Shown: positions 27,401 to 39,400 of the stretch, in pieces | How the letters are laid out: each line of letters begins with the position of its first letter | How positions within the stretch are numbered: the stretch's first letter is position 1 | Source of the DNA: Sabellastarte sp. h YS-2021 | Taxonomy: Eukaryota > Annelida > Polychaeta > Sabellida > Sabellidae | Assembly (NCBI GenBank): GCA_964017235.1 | Contig: OZ024930.1 | Location: 151,032,221 to 151,096,220 of the forward strand | Direction: 5' to 3' | DNA length: 64,000 bases | The notes under the pieces: model-generated | Databases searched by the model: none | What the model was told of the DNA's origin: nothing | Seen by the model: the letters and a program-made list of their open reading frames with translations, nothing else | Translations under genes and position numbers: made by a program

Positions 27401-30400
27401 AAACATGATGGCCGCCAATTGTAACTTGAAGATGATTCTGCTACTCAATTTCAAACTTGACAAAGTGGAAAGACAGAACCCAGCACTATTTTGTAATGTC
27501 CAGGACCAGTATCACAGCTATCATGTTGTATATATCTGGCATATATCAATCCTGTAGACATGGCAAGTACTAGTATGTGTTACCATCTCTGATACTGATT
27601 GCACAAATCACCTTTTGGGGTCTACAACCCCAGTTCCTTGTTACGTATATCTTTTAGAGAACAGCTGTATATCTGTCTTTAATGTTTATACTTTATTTTA
27701 TGCAGATTTATGAGATTATTGGTGATGGCTATCTGAAGGTGAAGTCTGGACTTGCAGTTCAAGACCCTGAATCTATCAAAACTCTGCTGAAAGGTGACCG
27801 CTTAACAGTAAACTCAAGCTCACTGAGAAACATACTCAAACCTGATAGAATTCAAATTCAGCTTCTTCTTGTCTGTTATATATTTTTAACCATGTGGAAA
27901 CTAGTCCATATTGACTTTTAGCTTTTCTATTCTATAAAGTATTAGGAATCAGTTTTATTCAAATGTTTTTATTTCTGATCACATGATCTATTCACAATGT
28001 GATCTAGCCCATTGCATTAAAGTAAAATTCCCAGAAGTTTAATGGTTTTGTAGTGCTAATGTATATGTGGACATTTCTCACTATATGATTCATTCTCTTA
28101 CAAAAAATCATTCCCAAATTAAACTTACTCTCGGAAGCCATAATGACTACAACCCATTGTAACACCTATTCACAATTTTACCTAACAGTTTTGGTTGCAT
28201 ATATTTTACAAAACATGGACTTAAATATATATAATAATAGATGTCAAGTATATTTTATATACATTTACTTAAGTATATGTCCGATAGATATATATCACAA
28301 TAACAGTTGTGAAATAGGTGTTGATAAACTCCCAAAATTCCTTGAAGTTTTGAGGGTTTGTTTTTGTCCAAAGATATACCCACATGAGGATGTCCCTGGT
28401 GTCCTATCCTTGTGTCTTGTCTGAGTCTATTTTGACATTTGACGCAACTCCATTCACCAGTGATGTAATGGGAATTAAAGTATTTATCTGATGATGATTC
28501 AACCCATTGAGTTTAAGAGGATGTTAATGGAATTTGATGGTCTAACGTAACTTGTACCAGTGATTACATCAAGGAAATGTTTGACACAACATGAAATCCT
28601 TTGTTATATGTGAACCAGTCAGAATGTAATCATTTTTTTGTCTTTCATTTTTACAAACATTGTATGTGTTTCTATTAGTATTGCAAGCATTTAAATTTGT
28701 CTAGAGTCATCCTGCAACAAAGAAAAATTAAATTATCTTCTAAGTCTGAGAGTACATAAACATAAGTAGAAATACTGATGCTGTCAATATTTTTCAGGAA
28801 GACTTTTTTTAAAGTAAGTAGAAGATTAAAGCATATTTGGTATATATTATTTCCAAACAATATGTTCAAATATGTAATTAAAAAAGTACCAAATAAAATT
28901 TCTGCCCCTTGTTTGTGAATATTTTAAACAAAATGAGAAGAAAACCGAGATCACCACAATTATAAGTGTTGTGCGTTCTTTTTTGTCTCAGCTATCAGAC
29001 AAACGCAGTTGATTTAGCCAGAGTCAGTCTGATCAAGTGCATTTCCTTTTCACAGAACCTTCCATGTATGTCTTGTATTCTTATGTGTTTTCCTTTTACT
29101 TTTACCCATAGACAAATTAATCATTCCTGTGAAGGGAAACAAGCTGAAGAATGCAGAGGAAGACCCACTCATTGCTGATGACAGAGAGAAAGAAATGCAG
29201 TGGAAAGGAAAAAGTGGCGTGAACTTTGTGGACCTAGGAGATGACAAACATCGCAGAAATACAGGTGAGAAAATTGCAGGTAAAATTATAGGTAACATGT
29301 ACCAATATCACTTTGGCAGCCAATCCTAAGGACCAGATCATTTTGAACTCAGGACATTGTCAGACCAATTGCAGCAAAAAGGTGGGAAAGTTTGAGTTTC
29401 CAGCTGAACTTGTTTCACATTACGGCCAAAAAGTTAAATGTATGACATTCCAACTTCCTCCTGACTAGCATTCTAATTGTATCCACTGGAGGCATCCGGT
29501 GGATACTTTGGTTTAGCGTTTGCTACGCCGCCGCCGCCACGCGTAGAGATTTTCGGCGTTAACGCTCTAAGAGGAAAACTACATCAGCTAGGTCACCAAA
29601 TTTGCAGGATATCTTCATTGGGGGGTAAGCTTCTCTGGGAAGGAAATTAGCCTCATTCTGAAAAACAAGATGGCCGCCACGGGCATTTCTTTGAAAATTA
29701 TCTACATTTTTCTACTGGCTGTTTCTCATAGGTAGAAGGTTGAATGTCTTCATAGGTGATCTGTATAACAGATATATATGTCCTCTACAACCTTGCACAC
29801 ATTTGACCTTGAAGCTCTTAATTCAAGGTCATCCACAGAGTGCCAAAGTAACCCACATAGTGGACTTTAAAAGTGCTTATATCTCCCTTATTATTGGTCC
29901 TAGAGGTTTGCAATGTAAAACCAACCTATAGGAAATCATGTGCTGCGAATCTTTTGATGTGGTCAGATTTGACCTTGGACCCCTCCTTCAAGGTCAAACG
30001 AGGATAGCCAAACTTAAACGTGCTTATAACTCGCTTATTATTGGTCCTAGAGGTTTGGGATGGTAAACCAACCTATAGGAAATCAAGGGCTGGGAATCTT
30101 TTTATATGGTCAGATTTGACCTTGGACCCCTCCTTCAAGGTCATACGAGGATAGCCAAACTTAAAAGTGCTCATAACTCGCTTATTATTGGTCCTAGAGG
30201 TTTGGGATGGTAAACCATCCTATAGGAAATCATGGGCTGGGTATCTTATGATGTGGTCAGATTTGACCTTGGACCCCTCCTTCAAGGTCATACGAGGATA
30301 GCCAAACTTAAAAGTGCTTATAACTCGCTTATTATTGGTCCTAGAGGTTTGGGATGGTAAACCAACCTATAGGAAATCATGGGCTGGGAATCTTCTGGTG

Positions 30401-33400
30401 TGGTCGGATTTGACCTTGGGCCCCTTCTTCAAGGTCATACGAAGATAGCCAAACTTAAAAGTGCTTATAACTCGCTTATTATTGGTCCAAGAGGTTTGGG
30501 ATGGTAAACCAACCTATATAAAATCTGGACTGGGAATCTTCTGGTGTGGCCGGATTTGACCTTGGGCCCCTTCTTCAAGGTCATACGAGGATAGCCAAAC
30601 TTAAAAGTGCTTATAACTCGCTTATTATTGGTCCAAGAGGTTTGGGATGGTAAACCAACCTATATAAAATCTGGACTGGGAATCTTCTGGTGTGGCCGGA
30701 TTTGACCTTGGGCCCCCTTCAAGGTCAAACGAGGATAGCCAAAGTTAAAAGTGCTTATAACTTGCTTATTATTGGTCCAAGACACTTGGGATGGTAAACC
30801 AACAGATAGGAAATCAGGAACTGGGAATCTTCTGGTGTGGTCGGATTTGACCTTAGGCCCCTCCTTCAAGGTCAAACGAGGATAGCCAAAGTTAAAAGTG
30901 CTTATAACTCATTTATTATTGGTTCAAGACATTTGGGATGGTAAACCAACCTATAAGAAATCATAAGCTGGGAATCTTCTGGTGTGGTCGGATTTGACCT
31001 TGGGCCCCTTCTTCAAGGTCAAACGAGGATAGCCAAACTTCAAAGTGCTTATAACTCACTTATTATTGGTCCTAGAGGTTCGGGATGGTAAAAGTAACTT
31101 ACAGGAAATCATGGGCTGGGAATCTTTTTTTGTGGTCAGATTTGACCTTGGACCCCTCCTTCAAGGTCATACGACCCCTCAAACTTAAAAGTGCTTATAA
31201 CTTATTATTGGTCCTAGACGTTTGCAATGTGAAACCACCTTTTAGGAAATCATGGGCTGGGAATCTTCTGATGTGGTCAGATTTGACCTTGAGCCCCTCC
31301 TTCAAGGTCAAACGATGGTTCACTGGCTTTGGTGAGTTGTCTTTCCGGTGGATACAGATTTGCATCGGTTCACCGATGCATAGGTCTAGTTCTAATAGTA
31401 CTTTTACAGCGCTTAATCTCTGTCAAAAGACAGACTCTAAGGTGCATCACACCAAAAAACATTGTTCAATATTTACAAGCCACAGACATTGCAGAGGTCA
31501 GCACCATGGAGAGAACAGGAGAAGAATGGAAAATTAGGGTGGATATGCTTTTCAAAGATGTAAGACTTCAGCCTTGACCTGAAGGAGGCAAGTGAATTTG
31601 CAGAGCGTACATCGTCAGGAAGGTCGTTCCAGATCATAGGTTTGTCATACCCAAAACTGAGGCCAAAATGCTTTCGCGACTTGAAAACTGAAGGAAAGTG
31701 GGCGACCTCAAGAATCATGCCATCTGATTGACTTCGACGAGTGTTGTATGCACTATGTCTGGGTATCAGAAGGTTCAAAGTATTTGGGGTTACCACTGTG
31801 TAGAAAGTTATATACAAGCACAGCAGTCTTAAAGATAGAACGGTACTTAATCGGCAACCAATGTAGTGCTGAATGTAGTAATGTAGCATGAATCAAAGTG
31901 ATAAGTCATAGCACTAAATCATCAACACTTTTGGCTGGTAAGATTAATTTAGAGACTCATAACACCTAACTTCTCATGAGACGAGAGATCCAGGAAATTA
32001 CATGCTTCAGTTTAAATTTCAGGTAATGCCCATTTCACAATTCAGGCGGTACCTCCCGTGATGAGGTCGCCCCATTTCGTCCGTTGTTCACACTACAGAC
32101 AGACGGCCACTGATTGGACATGGTTTTTTAACTGTCAATAACAGTAGAATGACCGTACTACAAATGTTGGTCGACGTGAAGCAACCTCAACTCAGCTTCA
32201 TAGTATTCGGATGAAATAACCAATAACTTAAGTCACCTTATGTCACCATATTACACCCAAAGACGACCGAATCACAACCTCATGTACACCATGGACCACA
32301 CCTCCGGTTACCATAGTTAATCGTCTGCACATGGCCACGGTACCGAAATCAGAGGCGGAAATTTGGAACTTTTGAAAACCGCGGGACTCGCAAGGTAATG
32401 GATGGTTCGCCACAGATTCGCAAGGTCGCATACAGACATCATGTGAATGAGGTATAATATACATAATCAAAGAAAGGAAAGACTTTCAATGTTGTTACAG
32501 CTGTGACTCCACATTGTATGCATTAGAACGTGAGGCTTACAATAAAATGACACACAACAGTGAGTGTTAGTGTATTGTTCTGATTGAATATTGTTCTGGC
32601 TTCACATTTCAGAAGTTTCTGTGGCAATGGATAAAGTCCATGCCTTCCTAGAGCTTCTGGGAATTCCTCGACTTAGTGAGCGAATTGAGCTAGAACCCAC
32701 CACTGAATCATATCGCCCGTGTCCTCAGCTGCAGCACTACATGCACCGAGTGACCCCGTTCATCCAGCAGCTCTTGTATCATGAACACGAGGATGCATAC
32801 CAACTACTGCTTCAGCGGAACATCCGTGTGGAACTCAGTTTGATGAACTTTGCACAAGTAAGTTATCTGTAAAGGTTAGGGGAGGGCCGGTAACACTGGT
32901 ATCTCGGTACTATTATACCCAAATACCATGACAACAATTTGCAGATGGCATTTTAGTTATTAGCGCTTATTATTGTGGGGAAAACATAAAATATAAGTAT
33001 GTATATAAATAATAATATAAACCCTAAATCTGAAGAAATTCATAAACATTTATATATTTTTGTAAATTTTAAGACTTTTATAGAGATTTCTTTGAGCAGA
33101 ACTGTCATGTTTTGTTTTCATTAACTTTATTTACCGGTAGTGGACGTACACAACTTTATTCAAAGTCACCACAAAAAAGTGCATGTTTTCATAAACATGC
33201 AATAGATAATTATGAAATATACTTGAAAACATTACAGGCAAACATCTGATGAATACATGCAATATGCATGTATATATGTTACAGGCAATCTGTGTAACCA
33301 GGCATTACGCGTAATGACTAAACATTTCAGTCATTTCGCGAAATGCCTAAACATTTTAGCCATTTCGCGAAATGCCTAGGCATTTCACGTAATGGCTGAA

Positions 33401-36400
33401 ATATAAGGTTCAGTGTTACACAGATTGCCTAAACAAGTATTTGAGATTTCAGGCAATCTGTGTAATCATCATTTTAAAGTATCTTTAGATAGAATATGAT
33501 TTTTTATTGCGTTAATACATCCTATCCAATGGACAATTGCTAATCCAGTCGGCGCAGACCGGCCCGCCAAACGTCAGAAAAAGACGTCCTGCATTTCCAC
33601 TGGCCGGCCGGTCCCTAGTACTAGTGCACTCGCCAGATGGCGTGTCGTACTTCCTTCCTGTCTAGACAGCATGACGTCATAGCATTTTTTTCGTTTGGCA
33701 TGCACTAGTGCACACGGAATATTTTTTCTGCGAAGTTTTCTGCGAGATTTTATCAGCCATTTTGATTATTTCTTCAGTTCATTGTTTTCAACGTATATCA
33801 GACACATCATGTCTTCTCCTGGCTAACGAAGAGGGAGCTGCGGACACGCTATGGCTAGCTTTGACACTCATTCTCATTGTGCCCGCTGCAGAGAGAAGGG
33901 TAAGGGTATGGATTTCTGTGTAGAAAACCCTCAGTCATCTGATTGCCAGATATGTAATTCTTTCTCCAATGAGCAACGTCAACAACTGGCTACTCCTTCT
34001 TATAGACTAAAAAAGGAAAAATGGGAGGCGAAGAGACTTGAGGCACCCCCCCTCCCCAAGATAATGAAGAGTTAGTCGACCCTTCCAACGTGTCTGTTAT
34101 TGGGGCTGTGGACAACCAGGGATCTGTGAAATCTCCCTTTTATTGCATTAATACATCCTATCCAATGGACAATTGCTAATCCGGTCGGCGCAGACTGGCC
34201 CGCCAAACGTCAGAAAAAGACGGTCCCTAGTACTAGTGCACTCGCCAGATGGTGTGTTGTACTTCCTTCCTATCTAGTGTGACGTCATGGCATCTTTTTC
34301 GTTTGGCGCGAACTAGTGCACACGGAATTTATTTTCTGCCAGAATTTTCTTCAGAATTCATTGATATTTTGACTTTTCATCTCCATTTTTATTTTCAACG
34401 GATATTATACACATCATGTCTTCTCCTGGCTAATGTAGAGGAAACTGTGGACACGCCATGGCTAGTTTTGACTCATTCTCACTGCGCATGTTGCAGGGAT
34501 AAAGGAAAGGGTAAGTACGCTTGTGTTGAAAACCCTCAGTCTTCTGATTGCCAGATATGCAAGTCTTTCACCCCTGAGCAACGTCAACAACTGGCTACAC
34601 CTTCTCATAAAATTAAAAAAGAAAAGCGGGAGGCCAGAAAATTAGATTCATCTCCCTCCAAGGATAGTGAGACTCTTGTCGACCCTGCCAACATGTCAGT
34701 CATTGCCCCTGTAGATAGCCAGGGCCCTGTGAAATCTCCTGCTTCTGTCGCCTCTCCTGACAAGAAAGCAAAGAAAGACAAGCCTTCCTCTACGTCCAGC
34801 AAACCTTCAAAGGCTCAGAATCAGGCTAACACTGAACTTAAAATTGCAGAACTGGATCAAAAGTGGTCGGATCGTTTCAATCGTTTAGAAGCCTTGTTGA
34901 TGGCCAGGTCTCTTGAACCAGCTTTTACTTCTAATGTGAAAGTTAAACTGACCCATTCACCCCCAGCTTCAGTTGAAAATGTGTCTGAGCCGTTCATCCG
35001 ACCTTCTACAGAGCTTCCTGGATCTGGCTCCTCTGCTGCAAAGCATCAGCCAACCAGTAAAGCAAAGACAAGCCGACCTACTTCTGCCACCAAGTTTCCT
35101 GGTACTAGCTCCTCTGCTGTCAAGCATCAGCCGACCAGTCAAACTCAGACCAGCCGACCGACTTCATCTTCAAAGTTTCCTGGATCTGGCTCCTCTGCTG
35201 CAAAGCATCAGCTGACCAGTCAAACTAGCTCCAGTCAACCGACACCGGCACTGCACTCTGGTACCGACCCTTCAACTACAACTTCCAAGCTGGATTCTCA
35301 CCGACCTCACATTGACCGACCCTCTGCTGCTGACCGACCACTGTCATCTGATCCTACCGACACCGGCTCTTCTAATCTACACAGGTCAAGAAGAGACCGC
35401 ATCTCTTGTTTGTCTTCAAATGCCGGCAGTGACCTGGCCGACCGACCTCCCTTGGACTTATATACTGAAGAAGGGGAGTTATCTAATGATCAAGATCAGA
35501 CTGTCACCGACCAGGACCAGCCAGTGTCTGAAGAGCAAAACTACATAGACACTATGCAAGGCATTCCCTCTTTCATGGGCTGGTCACACATACCAGATAT
35601 AGACAGTACTGCCACTACTTCAGAAGATAACCCCTTTGCCGGACCTAAGACTGTAGCTCCAGGCAAGGTGTCGGTCAAGATGCCTACAGAAGAGTGGTTA
35701 TGCAGAAAGCTAGGAAAGTTGAACCTTACTTTGGTTGAGGGTTACCCCTAACATGGTTCTGAGGCCAGTGGCCTGGCGAAAGATGTGTTCCTGAGACCTG
35801 GAAAGTCACAGTCCAAGTGGTACGAGCTGTTTTCCGACCACAATGTTGACCCCACAGCAGTTACCTCATATAGTACAGATGCATTGAAGTTGAACAGCAG
35901 CTACAGCCGGATAGCTAGACACTCTGGTCTGTCCTCTACCCCACCAGCATCTCGTCGTATCTCACAAGAAAATATGCGAAGATGGGAGAGATCAGCTTGA
36001 GAAGCTTCAGTTATCTGCAATCAAGCAGCAAGTTTCAACCGTTGCTTATTTAAAGTGCAGCAGAATATGCAGGAACAGTTGAGAGTTTTGAGAGCAGAAA
36101 GCAAGGGCAAGAGTTCCAGCAAGGCTTCTTCAGCAGCCGATGAGTTGCAATACCTGATGAGCTTCAACTCAAGCATCACACAGGCGGCTGCAAAGAGTAT
36201 GGAACACTTGTCAGAGTTTGTTTTCATCTCAATGGGAAACCTCACCCTACCCCGCAGGGATGCGTACTTGAGTCATCTGAGGACTGGTATCAAGCCGGAT
36301 ACTCTTACAGCTCTTAGGTCGGCACCTCTACATATATCTACCTTGTTCCCCGACTCTGCCATCAGGAAAGCAGAGGAAGACATCACACAGTTTGAAGCTA

Positions 36401-39400
36401 AGGCTCACACTAGGGTCACTCCAAGGGTCGGTACCACCCATATGAACGCCAAGACAAGAGGTCAGCTAACAGAGAGTCAAGGTCAGATAAACCAGCTTGG
36501 AAGACTATTGGCAGGAGACAGTCTAAGAAAGCAAAGGAACATACAGCTTCCTACTGATCACGATATCCTGTTACAAATGTCAGAAATGCTGTCTTAAATC
36601 TGCCTGGAGGGGCCAGACTTCAAAATTTTTGGCAAACTTGGCTGGATCTGGGGGCCGGTCCCAAAGTGGTTCAAATCTTGAAGAGAGGGTTATACCCTCC
36701 CGTTCCAGAACCAGCCAAAACTCACAAGGTTTCCTACAGTCGTAAGCTGTTATGCCAATCCCCACAGGAACAGCTACCTGCTGGAAGCGTTGCATCAGCT
36801 TATAGACAAAAATTCAGTGGAGCTAGTACAAAACCAGACATTTCTGGGGTTTTTCAACCGACTATTTTTAGTCCCAAAGCCCAACAACAAGTGGAGACCT
36901 ATATTAGATCTGAGCAAACTGAATATTGTCTTCAAGGCAGAGAAATTTAAAATGGAGACACCGGAAACCATCAGGACATCCCTCCAACAAGGGGAGTGGG
37001 TTACCTCAATAGATTTCAAAGACGCCTACTTCCATATACCAATACAGGAAGAGTCCAGAAAATACCTGAGATTTCATGTCCAGGGTCAGACTTATCAATT
37101 CAAGGCACTGCCCTTTGGTCTGTCCACAGCGCCCTTGGAGTTCACTGTGGTAGCAAAAGAGGTGAAACTGATGGCCATAAACAAGAGTATAAGGATCCAC
37201 CAGTACCTAGACGACTGGTTGGTGAGAGCCAGGTCCCACCAAATTTGTCTCCAGCATACCCAAATGCTAGTGAAAATGTGCCAAGATCTTGGTTGGATGG
37301 CGAATGTAGAAAAATCAGAGCTGGAACCCAAGCAGGTTTTCAGCTCTGTAGGTTACCAGTTCGACCTCAAGTCCAGTCGGGTCCGACCTACACCGGACTG
37401 GTGGCAGAACCTTCAAGACAAAATACTGGAACTGCTCTCCCTAACGACCTGCCTGGTCCGGGAGTTCATGTCCTTGATAGGTTTATTAACAGCCACAGAA
37501 AAACAGGTTCATCTAGGACATCTCCACATGAGACCAATACAGTGGCATTTGAAAAACAGTTGGAGAGTACCGGAATCCCTAGAAAAGGTGATTCCAATTG
37601 CCAGGTCCTTACACCCACATTTACAATGGTGGCTAGAAGAAAAGAATGTTCTCACAGGCCAACCATTACACCAAGTAAAACATGCTCTGCAAATTTTTAC
37701 AGACACATCAAAAGAAGGGTGGGGCGCTCACTTAAACGAACACACTGCAAGAGGAACCTGGTCTCTGCCGGAAAGCAAACTGCATATAAACTACCTAGAA
37801 CTCAAGGCAGTTTTTCTAGCTTTAAAAGAGTTCCAAGATCTCTGCTCAGACAAGATAGTACTGATAGCGACAGACAACACTACAGTAGTGTCGTACATAA
37901 ACAAGGAAGGGGCATGAGGTTGGGCACACTCTGTGCTCTACTGTGGAGAATCTTGACCTGGTGTACCAGGAATCGAGTGTCCATCAGAGCCCGACACATT
38001 CCAGGCCGACTGAATGTGGTAGCAGACAAACTATCCAGGTTAGGCCAGACCATCCAGACAGAGTGGTTTCTCCTTCCAGTGGTCTTTCAAACAATATGCA
38101 GCAGGTGGCACCGGCCTCAGATAGACCTTTTTGCCACCAGGTTCAAAAACAAGTTCGTGACCTCAGAGCAACCTCAGTTCCTGTCACCAATACCGGACCC
38201 CATGGCCACTGCAGTGGATGCACTCAGTCTGTCATGGGACGATCTGGATGCGTATGCCTTCCCACCAGCAGCCATATTGGGCAAAGTGGTGGAGAAGTTG
38301 CACGACACCCCATACAGAAGGATGATCCTGATCACCCCGGGGTGGCCAAACATGACTTGGTTTTGGGACCTAGTTGCCATGTCCAGTCAAATTCCTCTGA
38401 GCCTGCCAATTCTACCCAATCTTCTGACACAGCCCTTCAATCAGATCCCTCACAGAAATCTGACTAACCTAAATCTCCATGCATGTCTCCTAGAGCCTCA
38501 GCAATCAAGGAGCAGGGCTTCTCTGAGGCAGTGGCAGCAAGAATTGAGGCTCCTCAAAGAGGATCAACCAGATCAGTCTGCGGCAAAGTGGACCATTTTT
38601 ACAAAGTGGTGCCTCACTCATCAGGTGGACTTCAGGGCACCGCCTGTGAAGTCAGTAGCTGACTTCCTTATGTACCTTTTCCAGGACAGGAAGTTACAGC
38701 CCAGTACCATTGATGGATACAGGTCAGCCATTGCTGATACACTGGGAAATTCTCCCATAAATATCAGTAAAGATGAAAATCTCACACGTCTCCCAGATAG
38801 TTTCCACAGAGACAGACCCAAAGTTTGTAGGGGAATCCCTTCTTGGAACCTGTCCCTGGTTTTGCACCAGTTGACAAAGGCTCCCTTCGAACCAATAAAA
38901 GAGGCATCTCTGAAACATTTAACTTTCAAGACAGTTTTCCTCTTAGCTCTTGGGTCGGGCAAACGTAGAAGTGAGATTCATGCTTGGCAAAACAGAAATA
39001 TCAGACACCAATCCGACTGGTCCAAGGTGTCCCTGAACCCATCACCTAGCTTTCTTTCCAAGAACCAGCTGGCCAAAGAGGATCCAGACAGTGTGGCCCC
39101 AGTGGTTATACCAGCCCTGGCCCCAACTCTAGATAGGTCCCTCAAGTCTGACAGGTCCCTCTGTCCGGTCAGAGCCTTACGCTACTATTTGGACAGGACC
39201 TCAGACCTCAGGCAGAATAAGGAGTTAGTCTTTGTCTCCTTCAAGAAAGGTTTCGACAGAGACATCTCACCTGCCACTATCTCCTCTTGGATCAAACAGA
39301 CTGTGATCCTATGCTATGAGCTCTCAGATCAAGAGGCCCACACCTTAAAAAGCCCATGATGTAAGGGCCTTTGCTGCTTCCAAGGCCTTCCAGTCAAGAG

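Noticed and set aside
30660..31537. Open frames across the 147-bp array (both strands)
   Set aside because: A 147-bp period is a multiple of three, so frames stay open by chance through identical units; no protein similarity.
33503..34137. LTR of a Gypsy or Copia element
   Set aside because: The repeat contains gag coding sequence, and the element has inverted ends, an internal complementary region and a tyrosine recombinase rather than an integrase.
37006..37331. Minus-strand frames over the RT region
   Set aside because: Antisense shadows of the reverse transcriptase frame.
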